A DNA stretch of 64,000 nucleotides from Kiritimatiellia bacterium (GTDB lineage Bacteria; Verrucomicrobiota; Kiritimatiellia; PWTM01): contig JAOACR010000023.1 of the NCBI GenBank assembly GCA_026417735.1, positions 1 to 64,000 of the forward strand, given 5' to 3'. This document shows, in pieces, positions 1 to 8,723 of the stretch (position 1 is its first letter; every line of letters begins with the position of its first letter). The position numbers were made by a program, and so were the translations under genes. The notes under the pieces were generated by a model. It worked only from the letters and a program-made list of their open reading frames with translations, did not search any database and was not told the DNA's origin.

Positions 1-1
1 C

Positions 2-646
2 CGCGGCGTGCCCGGCCGCAATGGCCAGCTCCCGAACCCGGACCTCGACCCGGAGTCCGGCCTCGGCGCGGACGCAGGCCTGCACTTCGTCTACCCGAAA
101 GGCTACCTCGCCACCCTGCGCGCCTTCGCGAACGTGGTGGACGACGCGATCGTGGAGACCGTCGTCAGCGAGACGCCGTCCCAGTCGCAATCGGTGAACG
201 CCGGCCGCACCACCGCCTGGGGCATCGAGCTGGATCTGCGGCGCCCGCTCACCGAATGGCTCGGCGCGTTCGCAAACTACACATACACTCAAACCGACAT
301 CGAAAACGACGAGGACCCGGACCAGGACGGTGCGGACGTGCCGTTTGTGCCCGCCCACATGGGCAATCTCGGTATCACGCTCGCGCTGCCGGCGGACATT
401 ACGGTCGCCGCCTATCTGCACCTTGCGGGCTCGATCTACGACAGCACCTCGAAGTCGAATCGCCGCAAGTTCGACGCCTACGAGGTCGTGAACGTGGACG
501 TGCGCAAAGGGCTGTGGCGGTCCGGCGCTCGCAGCGTGGATCTCTACGTTGAGCTCTACAACGTTACGAACAATGAGTTCGAGATGCCGTGGCAGTTCCA
601 GGACCCCGGCTTCTCGGCGATGGTCGGCGTTCAGGCGTCGTTCTGA
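2..646 (+). CDS. TonB-dependent outer-membrane receptor, C-terminal part
   Basis: This is the last roughly 215 residues of an outer-membrane beta-barrel; the gene starts before the window. The translation shows alternating aromatic/polar barrel strands (for example GAFANYTYTQTDIENDED, VPFVPAHMGNLGITLALP, VDLYVELYNVTNNEFEM) and ends with VGVQASF, a terminal Phe as expected for BamA-dependent insertion. The motif NVTNNEFE before the last strand is typical of the TonB-receptor family. It is followed at once by a periplasmic binding protein, a FecCD-type permease and an ATPase, so it probably imports the same ligand (cobalamin or an iron-siderophore) across the outer membrane. Plug domain and TonB box lie outside the window. 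The family call is solid; the ligand is inferred from the neighbours. Confidence 0.85.
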   Translation, partial: RGVPGRNGQLPNPDLDPESGLGADAGLHFVYPKGYLATLRAFANVVDDAIVETVVSETPSQSQSVNAGRTTAWGIELDLRRPLTEWLGAFANYTYTQTDIENDEDPDQDGADVPFVPAHMGNLGITLALPADITVAAYLHLAGSIYDSTSKSNRRKFDAYEVVNVDVRKGLWRSGARSVDLYVELYNVTNNEFEMPWQFQDPGFSAMVGVQASF

Positions 647-1601
647 GGCCCGGACGGGACGAACCGCCGCCGCGACGCTCGCGGTCGCGGCGGCGGTGTT
701 CTTGTTGCCGTCTCCGGCCCGACCGGAGGCGCCCGCCCGCCGCGTGGTCTGCTTGCTCGAAAGCGCGCTGAGCACGCTCTACATGTTGGGAGCGGACGGC
801 GCACTCGTCGGGGTGCCCGCGGACGCAACGCGAGGGGAAGCGGGACGGCGTTACGCGGCGTTGGATCCGCGGCTCGCGCGCGGAGAGCTCGCCACGCCGG
901 GCAACTGGGACTTCGTCAGCATCGAACGCGTGCTTGCGCTGCGCCCGGATCTGGTGGTGCTCTGGGCCGCACAGCGCGAAGCGATCGACGCGCTCGAACG
1001 CCACGGTCTGCGCGTGCACGGGGTGGATGTGCGCAGTTTTGCGGACGTGCACCGCGAGGTGATCGAGCTGGGCCGGCGGACGGGCCGCGAGGCACGCGCG
1101 CGCGAGCTGGTCACTTGGGCACAGTGCCAGACCGCCGCGATGCGCGCCGCCGCCGCACCGGGTCCAGCGCCGCGCGCCTACTTCATGTGGCCACAGAGCC
1201 CGCTCGACACCGCAGGCCGTGCGAGCGCCGCACACGAACTGCTCGAACTGGCCGGCGCGGTGAACGTCTGCAGCGCCGCGACTGAACACGTCGTGGTCCG
1301 CATCGAGGACGTACTCGGCTGGCGGCCGGAGCTGATCGTGATGTGGCCCTCCGCGCTGTCGCCCGCCGCGCTGGGAGAGCTCCCCGGTTGGCGCGCGGTA
1401 CCCGCCGTTCGGCAGGGCCGTGTCCATGTGCTGCCCTCCCCCTTCTGGTGCGACCTCTGGACGTTGAAGTACATCTATGCGGCGAAGGTCGTCGCCGCGT
1501 GGTGCCGCCCCGACCCCATGCGGCCGGCGCCGGAAGCAACGGAGCTACGTCCGATCATGGTCTTCCTCTACGGTCCGCGCGCGGAGGCGTGGTTCCGGTG
1601 A
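549..1601 (+). CDS. Periplasmic cobalamin/siderophore-binding protein (BtuF/FecB-like)
   Basis: This is the substrate-binding lipocalin-free, two-lobed binding protein (PF01497 type) of an ABC importer. Family hallmarks are VVCLLESALSTLYMLGADG at the mature N-terminus and NWDFVSIERVLALRPDLVV, the conserved E-x5-PDLV segment. A hydrophobic signal-like stretch (AATLAVAAAVFLLPSP) lies just after the receptor stop codon. The start is uncertain: the only in-frame ATG (549) lies inside the receptor gene and would give a long, basic leader, while no ATG or GTG with a good ribosome site occurs between 600 and 690. Translation may be coupled to the receptor from a non-ATG codon. The stop codon overlaps the GTG of the permease, consistent with one operon. 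BtuF versus FecB cannot be separated from sequence alone. Confidence 0.85.
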   Translation: MSSTTLRTMSSRCRGSSRTPASRRWSAFRRRSEARTGRTAAATLAVAAAVFLLPSPARPEAPARRVVCLLESALSTLYMLGADGALVGVPADATRGEAGRRYAALDPRLARGELATPGNWDFVSIERVLALRPDLVVLWAAQREAIDALERHGLRVHGVDVRSFADVHREVIELGRRTGREARARELVTWAQCQTAAMRAAAAPGPAPRAYFMWPQSPLDTAGRASAAHELLELAGAVNVCSAATEHVVVRIEDVLGWRPELIVMWPSALSPAALGELPGWRAVPAVRQGRVHVLPSPFWCDLWTLKYIYAAKVVAAWCRPDPMRPAPEATELRPIMVFLYGPRAEAWFR

Positions 1602-2608
1602 GCGATCGCGCCCGATGGTGGATGATGGTCGGTGCTGCGGCGGCCGTGATCGCGGCTTCGCTCGTGATCGGGCCAACCTCCGCACTGACGATTCACGACT
1701 GGCTGCGGTGGCCCCTCGCCGCCTCGATCGGCGCACCGGCGCCCGATCCAGAACGGATGGAGCTGGTGCGGCAGATCCTGCTGGAGGTGCGGTTGCCGCG
1801 GATCCTGCTGGCATTTCTGGTCGGCGCGGCGCTCTCCGGCGCCGGTGCGGCGATGCAGTCGGCGTTTCGAAATCCACTGGTGGATCCGTACGTGCTGGGC
1901 ATCTCCTCGGGTGCTGCGTTCGCGGCCGCGCTGGCGCTGGCCGCCGGGGTGCGGTGGGTTGCACCGGCCGCCTTCGCGGGCGGGCTGGGCGCGGTAGGCC
2001 TCACGCATGTGGCGGCGCGGGGCGGCCCCCGCACGGCGGTCCTCTCGCTGGTGCTGGCCGGAATCGTGATCGGGGGGCTCTTCACCGCGGGGCTCACACT
2101 CGTCCAGTTCTGGACCGATCCCTTCCGACTGCAGACGATCGTGCACTGGACGATGGGCCGGCTCCACCATGCTGGCTGGCCCGCGGTGCGGCTGGCCGCC
2201 CCGTGGATCGTGCCGTCCCTGGCGCTGCTGCTCGCGCAAGCATGGCGGCTGGACGCGCTGGCGCTCGGCGACGACGAGGCTCGCGCCGCCGGCCTCGATC
2301 CAGTCCGGGCGCGGCTTTGGGCGCTGGCGCCGGCGGTGCTGGCCGCGTCCGCGGCGGTCGCCGCCGGCGGCGTGATCGGGTTCTACGGTCTGGTGCTGCC
2401 GCACGCCGCACGGCTGCTCACCGGCGCGGCCCACCGCCACCTGCTGCCCGCGGCAATGCTGGGCGGCGGCGCGGCGCTCGTCGCGGTGGACACGCTGTCG
2501 CGCACGGTGTTCAGCTTCGAGCTGCCGGTGGGCGTATTCACCACCGCGCTCGGCGCGCCGACGTTTCTCTGGTTGCTGCGGCGCTCACGCATCCCGTGGG
2601 AGGCCTGA
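1598..2608 (+). CDS. FecCD/BtuC-family ABC transporter permease
   Basis: Integral inner-membrane subunit of the importer, 336 residues, close to the usual family length. GTG at 1598 is chosen because it overlaps the stop of the binding protein (GTGA) and puts a hydrophobic helix (MMVGAAAAVIAASLVIG) right at the N-terminus. Family signatures are RLPRILLAFLVGAALSGAGA, NPLVDPYVLGISSGAAFAA, the ALALGDDEARAAGLDP coupling-helix region that contacts the ATPase, and GVIGFYGLVLPHAARLL. About ten hydrophobic helices are visible. Neighbours upstream (binding protein) and downstream (ATPase, 4 bases away) form a complete importer with the TonB receptor. Substrate is most likely cobalamin or an Fe-siderophore; no riboswitch is inside the window to decide. 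Confidence 0.92.
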   Translation: MSDRARWWMMVGAAAAVIAASLVIGPTSALTIHDWLRWPLAASIGAPAPDPERMELVRQILLEVRLPRILLAFLVGAALSGAGAAMQSAFRNPLVDPYVLGISSGAAFAAALALAAGVRWVAPAAFAGGLGAVGLTHVAARGGPRTAVLSLVLAGIVIGGLFTAGLTLVQFWTDPFRLQTIVHWTMGRLHHAGWPAVRLAAPWIVPSLALLLAQAWRLDALALGDDEARAAGLDPVRARLWALAPAVLAASAAVAAGGVIGFYGLVLPHAARLLTGAAHRHLLPAAMLGGGAALVAVDTLSRTVFSFELPVGVFTTALGAPTFLWLLRRSRIPWEA

Positions 2609-2612
2609 AGGC

Positions 2613-3434
2613 GTGAACCGCGTGCCGACCGTGTCGATCGAAGTCCGCCAGCTCCGCGCGGCCTACCGCACACACGACGTGCTGCGCGACCTGACGCTCG
2701 AAATTCGCGCCGGTCGGCTCACCGCGGTGCTGGGGCCCAACGGGGGCGGAAAAACCACGCTGCTGCGTGTGCTCGCCGGTCTTCATCCACCCGCCAGCGG
2801 TGTTGTACGGCTCGGTGGTCGCGACCTGCGCGAGTTGCCGACGCGTGAACGCGCGCGCCTGGTCGGCTACCTGCCGCAGCAGCACCGCGCGGTGTTTCCA
2901 CTGACCGTTCGTGACGTTGTGCTCAGCGGGCGCGTCGGACTGGGCGGATGGCGGCCGTCGCCCGCCGATGAACACGCCGCCGACGAGGCGATCGCGGAGC
3001 TCGGCCTCACCGAGCTGTCCGCCCGCCCGTACACCGCGCTCTCTGGAGGCGAACAGCAGCGCGTGATGATCGCCAGACTGCTCGCGCAGCGGCCGCCGGT
3101 GCTGTTGCTGGACGAACCGACCGCGCACCTCGACCTGCACCGGCAGACCGAACTGATGCGCCGGATGCGCGCCTGGCGGGACGCCGGCCACACGGTCGTG
3201 GCGGTGCTGCACGATCCGAACCTCGCGTTCGCATGGGCCGACGATCTCGTCGCGCTGCGCGACGGCACCCTCCTCGTCTGCTCCGACCCGCCGCTCTGGA
3301 CCGCCGCACGGCTCCGTGAACTCTTTCCCGCGCCGCTCGACGTGGTGCGGGTCGGCGAACGGGGTGCTGTTCTGCCCTCGGTTGCCGTCGCGCCGTGGGG
3401 CCGCCCTTCGGTGCCGGCCGAGCCGTCGATATGA
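2613..3434 (+). CDS. ABC transporter ATP-binding protein (BtuD/FecE-like)
   Basis: Cytoplasmic ATPase that powers the importer, 273 residues. Walker A is LGPNGGGKTTLLR (about residues 41-53), the Q-loop is GYLPQQHRA, the ABC signature is LSGGEQQRVMIARLLA, Walker B is VLLLDEPTAHLDL, and the switch histidine sits in VVAVLHDPNLAFAWADD. The gene starts with GTG four bases after the permease stop. The C-terminal tail past residue 250 is short and variable, as in FecE/BtuD. The stop overlaps the next gene (ATGA), so the operon continues. Confidence 0.93.
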   Translation: MNRVPTVSIEVRQLRAAYRTHDVLRDLTLEIRAGRLTAVLGPNGGGKTTLLRVLAGLHPPASGVVRLGGRDLRELPTRERARLVGYLPQQHRAVFPLTVRDVVLSGRVGLGGWRPSPADEHAADEAIAELGLTELSARPYTALSGGEQQRVMIARLLAQRPPVLLLDEPTAHLDLHRQTELMRRMRAWRDAGHTVVAVLHDPNLAFAWADDLVALRDGTLLVCSDPPLWTAARLRELFPAPLDVVRVGERGAVLPSVAVAPWGRPSVPAEPSI

Positions 3435-3904
3435 CCACCCGCGCGCCACAGTCGCTCCGGATCCGGTTGGAGCTGTTTGTGCTGCCACCGTGTTGGGATG
3501 GAAATCTCCGCGCCCGTCGGCTTCTCGTGCCGCTGGACGGTCCTCCCGACCTGGTCGCCCGCCGTGCGCTGGGCCGGCGCCGCCCGCTCTGGGTGCACTC
3601 GACCAGCTGGCGCTGCACGCCCACCGGTATCGTGCTGACCTATCTCGCACTGCTCGCCCGGGCCCCTGCGGACATTGGCACGGCCATCGAGATTTCCACC
3701 GCGGACCTTCATTCGCAGGGGCAGCAAGACCCGAGGAATCCCTGCACCGCGCGCTGCCGGCCCGCCGACGTGCTGCGGCATGGACTGCGCCACCTCGCCT
3801 CGCTCTGCCGGCGCCCGAAAGAGACGCCCTGTCTCGCCCGTCTGCCCATGGCGCTGCGCGAGCGGCTCGCGAAATTGGATCAGCCCGTTCACCCCCCCCG
3901 GTGA
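3431..3904 (+). CDS. Hypothetical protein coupled to the ABC importer
   Basis: A 157-residue protein that I do not recognise. Its ATG overlaps the TGA of the ATPase gene (ATGA), so it is probably translationally coupled and belongs to the importer operon. The sequence is Arg-rich, without a signal peptide or membrane helix. It has six Cys, two of them in a short NPCTARCRP stretch near residue 115, and the C-terminal third is predicted helical (ADVLRHGLRHLASLCRR, LPMALRERLAKLDQ). It could be a small accessory or metal/cofactor-handling protein; no function can be assigned. Codon third positions are GC-rich like its neighbours, which supports a real gene. Confidence 0.6.
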   Translation: MTTRAPQSLRIRLELFVLPPCWDGNLRARRLLVPLDGPPDLVARRALGRRRPLWVHSTSWRCTPTGIVLTYLALLARAPADIGTAIEISTADLHSQGQQDPRNPCTARCRPADVLRHGLRHLASLCRRPKETPCLARLPMALRERLAKLDQPVHPPR

Positions 3905-3987
3905 TCGTCGGCGGCCCTGAGCCGTCGGGGTTGCGCAGCGCGCCCGTGAACCATAGAGTGCCGCGTCGTTCCAAGGAGGACCAGCCG

Positions 3988-5472
3988 ATGCGACAGCGAT
4001 CTGCACTCCTCGCCGTTTGTGCGGCGGCCGCATGGACATCCTTCTCCGCACCGCCGGATCCTGCGGGCTGGTGCGGGTTCAACCTGCTGGAAAAATTCAC
4101 TGCCCGTAACCAGCGGCCATTTGTCGAAGACGACTTCCGCTGGATTGCGGAACTGGGGTTCAACTTCGTTCGGCTGCCCATGGACTACCGCTGCTACGCA
4201 CCGGACCACCTCTCGACCAACTTCAACGAGTCGGTGCTGCGCGAGATTGACCAGGCGGTCGAATTCGGGCGGCGATATCGCATTCACGTCTGCATCAACC
4301 TTCATCGCGCACCCGGCTTCTGCATCAATCCGCCACCGGAACCGGCGGACCTGTGGACCGACGAGGCGACGCAGCAATCGTTCGTGCGCCACTGGGAAAT
4401 GTTCGCGCGCCGCTACCGCGGCGTGCCCGCCGGCGAGCTGAGCTTCAACCTGCTGAACGAACCCGCCCGCACCACGCGCGAACGGCATGTCGCAGTACAT
4501 GCCCGTGCGATTGAAGCGATTCACGCGATTGACCCGGAGCGGCCAGTGATCGTGGATGGCTACGAGGTGGGCCGCACGCCGTGCGAGGAGTTTCTGGTGT
4601 ACTCGAACGTGATCCAGGCCACCCGCGGCTATCATCCGGCCACGATCTCGCACTACCGCGCCAGCTGGGTGCGGGGGTCCGATCGATGGCCCGTGCCAAC
4701 ATGGCCGGAACTCAAACTTAACGGTTACCTCTATGGCCCCGTGAAGCCGGACTACCGCTCCTCGTTGGTGCTCACCGGCGCGGTCCCGGCCGGTACCACG
4801 GTGGAGCTGGATCTTGTGCAGATCAGCGGTTCCCTGGAGGTCGCCGTCTGCACGAACGGAGTGCTAGCGACACGCTCAACCATCGCGCCGGCCGCCAGTC
4901 CGCGCTGGGAACGCGATCCCGACGAGCCTCGCTGGCCCATCTTCCGCGCTCGAACCGCGGAGGTACTCCGCATAGAGCTGGCGGCGCCGTGCTCCCGCCT
5001 CGAGGTTCGCGCCGACAAGGGCGACTGGCTTCTCTTCCGGGAGCTGCGCATTCAAATGCCCGGCCGGCCTTCGGTGGCAGTCGGGGCGGTTCCGCGCTGG
5101 GGAGAAACGCAACAGACCTGGGCGGTCGCGGCGACCGGCGCTCTGCTGCCCCCGCCGGGCGTGATGCGCGACCAGCCGCTGCGGGAGTACCTGGCGCCAT
5201 GGCTTGCGATCAGAGCCCAAGGCGAGGAGGTCTTCGTGGGCGAGTTCGGTTGCTTCAACAAGACGCCCCATGCTGTCGCGCTCGCGTGGCTCGAAGATTG
5301 GCTGCGGCTCTGGCAAGAGGCCCGCATCGGCTGGGCAATGTGGAACTTCCGCGGTTCCTTCGGTCCGCTCGACAGCGGCCGGGCGGACGTGCAGTACGAG
5401 GAGTGGCACGGTCACAAGCTTGACCGCGCGATGCTCGATCTGTTGCGGAACTACCGGCCGCGCGTCCGCTGA
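3988..5472 (+). CDS. Secreted GH5-family glycoside hydrolase
   Basis: Retaining endo-glycosidase of the (beta/alpha)8 GH5/cellulase type, 494 residues. ATG at 3988 follows a strong AAGGAGG site by about eight bases and begins a signal peptide (MRQRSALLAVCAAAAWTSFSA). The catalytic acid/base is the Glu in SFNLLNEPA (about residue 157) and the nucleophile is the Glu in VFVGEFGCFNK (about residue 416). Other GH5 landmarks are GFNFVRLPMDYRCY, HVCINLHRAPGF, and the C-terminal GWAMWNFRGSFGPLDSGR. Between the two catalytic Glu residues is an insertion of about 130 residues that reads as a beta-sandwich (PDYRSSLVLTGAVPAGTTVE), unusual for the family and possibly an inserted carbohydrate-binding domain. 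Exact substrate is not decidable. Confidence 0.88.
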   Translation: MRQRSALLAVCAAAAWTSFSAPPDPAGWCGFNLLEKFTARNQRPFVEDDFRWIAELGFNFVRLPMDYRCYAPDHLSTNFNESVLREIDQAVEFGRRYRIHVCINLHRAPGFCINPPPEPADLWTDEATQQSFVRHWEMFARRYRGVPAGELSFNLLNEPARTTRERHVAVHARAIEAIHAIDPERPVIVDGYEVGRTPCEEFLVYSNVIQATRGYHPATISHYRASWVRGSDRWPVPTWPELKLNGYLYGPVKPDYRSSLVLTGAVPAGTTVELDLVQISGSLEVAVCTNGVLATRSTIAPAASPRWERDPDEPRWPIFRARTAEVLRIELAAPCSRLEVRADKGDWLLFRELRIQMPGRPSVAVGAVPRWGETQQTWAVAATGALLPPPGVMRDQPLREYLAPWLAIRAQGEEVFVGEFGCFNKTPHAVALAWLEDWLRLWQEARIGWAMWNFRGSFGPLDSGRADVQYEEWHGHKLDRAMLDLLRNYRPRVR

Positions 5473-5485
5473 CCACCACTGGGCA

Positions 5486-6241
5486 TCATGGTGTCGCCGC
5501 CGCCCGCAGCACGTGGGTGACCTCGCGGTTTTGCACGCGCACGATTCGCTCTTCTTCGCGCTCGCTCCGGTCCTCGCGAATCCGGATCCGTACGCCGACC
5601 TCCCATGCGGCACCACTGCGGCGCACGCCCCGCCAGGCGATCGGCTCAATCCGCCGCGCCGGCGTTTCAAACAGCCGCAGGTGATGCTCAACCAGCGGCA
5701 CGGAACCGTCCGGCCGAACTTGCGGCGGCGGGTTCTCGTCCGGCGCAATGCCCAACCACGACAGCAACCGCTCCCACCACGAAAGCTCTGCGCGCGCGGC
5801 GCGCCACACGCGCTGGCTGCCAGTCTCCCGACTGCCGCTCCCGAAGCACGTGCCGCACGGCAAGCGACCACGCCCCTCACAGACCGGACAGGTGGTCCGC
5901 GCGGCGGTGGTCTTTCCCGTACCGCGACAGGCCGGACAGGGCGACTCCGCAGAGCCGAGCGCACGGTCCGGTCGCGCTCGCCGCAACAGCGAACCGGTGA
6001 CGACCCGTCCCTTTCCCTTGCAGGTGGGGCAAGAGGTTTCCACGCCGGTCGTCGAGCCTGACCCGCCACAGGCGGAACAGACCACCTGACCCCTACCCTG
6101 ACACATCTCGCACGGCGAGGTGGTCACCACCGGCTGCGAGCGCTCTACGGTCACGATCGGCTGGGTGCGCCCGAACAGATACAGCGCACCCACCGCCGCG
6201 GCACACACCAACCCCAACGCAATGATCCCGCCGCCTCTCAA
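5486..6241 (-). CDS. Membrane-anchored DnaJ-type zinc-ribbon protein
   Basis: 251 residues: an N-terminal membrane anchor (GIIALGLVCAAAVGALYLFG), then a Cys-rich region with repeated CxxCxGxG units (CEMCQGRGQVVCSACGGSGS, CPTCKGKGR, CPACRGTGK, CPVCEGRGRLPCGTCFGSGS) as in the zinc-binding domain of DnaJ. There is no J domain and no C-terminal chaperone domain; the last 90 residues are a mixed alpha/beta tail (VPLVEHHLRLFETP, WEVGVRIRIREDRSE). It is the last gene of the five- or six-gene operon running down from 11.9 kb and its start overlaps the previous stop (ATGA). Its role may be to hold client proteins or redox-active zinc at the membrane for the upstream prenyl-enzyme cluster; this is inference. 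Confidence 0.75.
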   Translation of the reverse strand: MRGGGIIALGLVCAAAVGALYLFGRTQPIVTVERSQPVVTTSPCEMCQGRGQVVCSACGGSGSTTGVETSCPTCKGKGRVVTGSLLRRARPDRALGSAESPCPACRGTGKTTAARTTCPVCEGRGRLPCGTCFGSGSRETGSQRVWRAARAELSWWERLLSWLGIAPDENPPPQVRPDGSVPLVEHHLRLFETPARRIEPIAWRGVRRSGAAWEVGVRIRIREDRSEREEERIVRVQNREVTHVLRAAATP

Positions 6242-7098
6242 GCGTCCGAGTCTCCGATCCGGTTCGTCGCCGCGCCAAGCGCAAGCAACGCATACCAGGT
6301 CGACTCCACATCCGAAATGCCACCGCCGGGCCGCTGTGCGAAGCCGCCATCCGCGCAGCGGTGCGCGAGCACAAACTGGCGATCGCGCTGACGGCGCTCC
6401 GGCGGGCGGTGGCCCGCATAGTCCAGCGCGAACACTGCGGCTGCGGTCGCCAGCAGATCAGCGTCCGGCAGGGCTGCCGCCACCCTCCAGCCACCTGCCG
6501 AATGTCGCAATTCAAGCAGTCGCGCCGCGAGCTCGTCCACCACCTCTACATTGCCCGTTCGGACGGCGACCGCGATGGCGGCCGCCAGCGTTGTCGCGAG
6601 CATGGGCCGTACTGTGGAGGCCACCAAATCCGATCGCGCTCGCTGCGACGCAAGTCCGGAGAGAGCGTCCGACCCGATCAGGTCCGCCGCGAACAGCGTC
6701 AGAAACTGCTCGTACGGGGCTGGTATCCCTGCCGCCAGCCTCTCCGCGATCGCCGGCGTCGCGACCGGCTGGCACCCCAGGGCGCGCCGGCACCGCAACA
6801 ACGAGATCGCGGCAATGCCGTCGGCACCCACCGCCGAACTCGTCTCGATATAGGCAATGTCCACCGGCCGCGGGGACAGGAGGAACACCTCGGCCAGTTC
6901 AAATCCAAACGCCGAGAAGTACAGGTCCCCGCGGCCGTCAAGTCCCTGGAATCCCCCCTCCGGCGCGCGCAGCTCGATGAGGCGGCGGTACAACTTCGCG
7001 CGATGCTCGTGGCTCAGCTGCGCCGCGCCGTCTTTGAGCCGCATCCGGCAACGGTCCAAGAGTGAAAGCGTGCCGACGCCGCAGCGCTCCGACCTCAT
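6238..7098 (-). CDS. Prenyltransferase/squalene-cyclase-repeat (alpha/alpha toroid) protein
   Basis: 286 residues with the helical repeats of the prenyltransferase beta-subunit/terpene-cyclase superfamily: YRRLIELRAPEGGFQGLDGRGD near the start, and FVLAHRCADGGFAQRPGGGISDVESTWYALLAL near the end, the latter with the GGF...D.E.T..AL.AL signature. The internal repeats (LLELRHSAGGWRVAAALPDADLLATAAAVFAL) fit a six-hairpin toroid. The start is set at 7098 because it overlaps the stop of the DUF116-polyprenyl synthetase gene. Enzymes of this fold bind prenyl chains, which agrees with the synthase made by the preceding gene. No DCTAE or DXDD motif of protein geranylgeranyltransferase or hopene cyclase is visible, so whether it is catalytic or a prenyl-lipid binder is open. 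Confidence 0.75.
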   Translation of the reverse strand: MRSERCGVGTLSLLDRCRMRLKDGAAQLSHEHRAKLYRRLIELRAPEGGFQGLDGRGDLYFSAFGFELAEVFLLSPRPVDIAYIETSSAVGADGIAAISLLRCRRALGCQPVATPAIAERLAAGIPAPYEQFLTLFAADLIGSDALSGLASQRARSDLVASTVRPMLATTLAAAIAVAVRTGNVEVVDELAARLLELRHSAGGWRVAAALPDADLLATAAAVFALDYAGHRPPERRQRDRQFVLAHRCADGGFAQRPGGGISDVESTWYALLALGAATNRIGDSDA

Positions 7099-8723
7099 GG
7101 CCTCGGCAGCATCCGGCCAACGATCCGTCGCAGCAGGCTTTTTAGATGAACGTTGTGCAGCTGCTCGAGCGAGCGAATCGCGGCGTTCCGGTGATGTTCC
7201 AACAGCAAGCGGGCCCGTTCCACCACTCCCGCCTGGCGAATGAACGCTGCCAACCGTGCGGCCGCACCGGCGCTGGGGCGGCACCAGTCATTGGCCACGC
7301 GTTGCTTCTGCGGTCCGGCGGCGGTTTCCCATGCGAGCGCCGACAGGATCGATAGCCGCGGTACCAAATCCCCGTCGGCCGGCGGTTCATCCAGATCGTC
7401 CAGGTCGTCCCGGATCTGATACGCGACGCCGATCGCGGCGCTGTACTCGCGAACGGCGGCCTCCACTGCGGCGGAGCGGTCCCCCGCCGCAAGCGTCCCG
7501 AGCCGCAGCGCAACCTCGAACGCCGGCGCGGTCTTGAGCCGGAAGATGTCCAACACCTGCCGCGGTTCGAGCGGCCGGGGCTCGCGCAGCCAGGCGAGCT
7601 CCTCGCCCTGCCCCTCGCACAACGCACGGTGCCCTTCCGTCGCGGCCGCCAACAACGAGGCGATCCGCTCCGCCGGCGCGCCGCACTCGGCGATGCGCCG
7701 GTACCCCTCGCCGACCAGCGCATCCCCCACGTTGATCGCAATCGGCACGCCATGCTCGACGTGAACGGCAGGCCGGCCGTAGCGAATCGGATCCCCGTCC
7801 TCGATGTCGTCGTGAATCAGAGAGGCCTTGTGGAAGCACTCCACCGCAAGCGCGAGCGATCGCACGGGCGGCGGAACCTGCTGACCGTTCTCCTGCAGCG
7901 CCCGCCAGGCCGCGGCCACCAGAAACGGCCGCCACCGTTTGCCGCCGCGCGCAAGCCATTCGCGCGCGATCCGCTCCGCGGAGCCCGCGGGTGCGCCAAA
8001 CCACCGCCGCAGTTCCTCCTCTCGAAACCAGCCCATCACCTCCTCGTGCAGCCGCTCCAGGTCGCTGCGGCCAAACCACTCCGCCGACGACCGCAGCTCG
8101 ATCGCCTCCCGCGCCCAGTCCAGATCCATCAAAGTGTCCCGACAGCCCTCGCGCAATAGCGGAATTGCAATGCCGGGAATCGCCTCCGCCGATAACCGCG
8201 GAAACGCGCGCTCCAGCACCGACAGACAACTCACGCCAATCACCGCGTCCACCTGCCCGCTCTCGATGAGCCGGCTGACGACCGTCGCCCCCTCCGCGAC
8301 CAACGTCAGATACCCCAGCCGCTCCGCAAGCTCTTGGATCTCACCGATCGGGCAGCGGCCGCACGCCTGGCATAGCACGCCGAGCGCGTCGGTCTTCGCC
8401 GGACAGTCCCGCGCGGGGCGCAGACACTGCGGCAGCAACAGCAGTCGTCGATCGAAGGGTGTCGCCGCGACGATGTCGCGCCAGAGCGCGTTGTTCAGCA
8501 ACACCGCGACGAACTCCAACCACTCCGGCGCCCCGCCCTCGCGCACGAGCAGGCGCCGCGCATGCATCCGCAGATCGTCCGCGGTCAGCGGCGGCGTCAA
8601 CTCGTGCTGCCGCGCATACCGATCCGCCGCGGCGCGAAGTCGCTCGCGATCCGCCCGGTCCGCGGGCACGGCGTTGTCACGGTCCGCCGCCGGTGGCGCC
8701 GAGAACGGGTTCGTCTCAACCAT
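7095..8723 (-). CDS. DUF116 / polyprenyl synthetase fusion protein
   Basis: 542 residues in two parts. Residues about 60-220 are a DUF116 domain: LLLLPQCLRPARDCPAK, then CQACGRCPIGEIQELAERLGY and VIGVSCLSVLERAF, with conserved Cys likely to hold a metal or Fe-S centre. Residues about 240-540 are an all-helical isoprenyl diphosphate synthase with the first Asp-rich motif in SLIHDDIEDGDP and the second in YQIRDDLDDLDEP, so condensation of allylic diphosphate with IPP is expected. The fusion and the neighbouring radical SAM and ferredoxin genes point to a pathway that builds and then modifies an isoprenoid. Overlaps of 8 and 4 bases with the flanking genes show tight coupling. Chain length and final product cannot be predicted from the sequence. 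Confidence 0.88.
   Translation of the reverse strand: MVETNPFSAPPAADRDNAVPADRADRERLRAAADRYARQHELTPPLTADDLRMHARRLLVREGGAPEWLEFVAVLLNNALWRDIVAATPFDRRLLLLPQCLRPARDCPAKTDALGVLCQACGRCPIGEIQELAERLGYLTLVAEGATVVSRLIESGQVDAVIGVSCLSVLERAFPRLSAEAIPGIAIPLLREGCRDTLMDLDWAREAIELRSSAEWFGRSDLERLHEEVMGWFREEELRRWFGAPAGSAERIAREWLARGGKRWRPFLVAAAWRALQENGQQVPPPVRSLALAVECFHKASLIHDDIEDGDPIRYGRPAVHVEHGVPIAINVGDALVGEGYRRIAECGAPAERIASLLAAATEGHRALCEGQGEELAWLREPRPLEPRQVLDIFRLKTAPAFEVALRLGTLAAGDRSAAVEAAVREYSAAIGVAYQIRDDLDDLDEPPADGDLVPRLSILSALAWETAAGPQKQRVANDWCRPSAGAAARLAAFIRQAGVVERARLLLEHHRNAAIRSLEQLHNVHLKSLLRRIVGRMLPRP

Noticed and set aside
2538-4181. 547-residue minus-strand open frame opposite the ABC importer
   Set aside because: It lies antisense to the permease, ATPase and start of GH5, whose motifs are clear. 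It has no ribosome site or domain, and is Arg/Pro/Gly-rich as expected for a GC-rich shadow.
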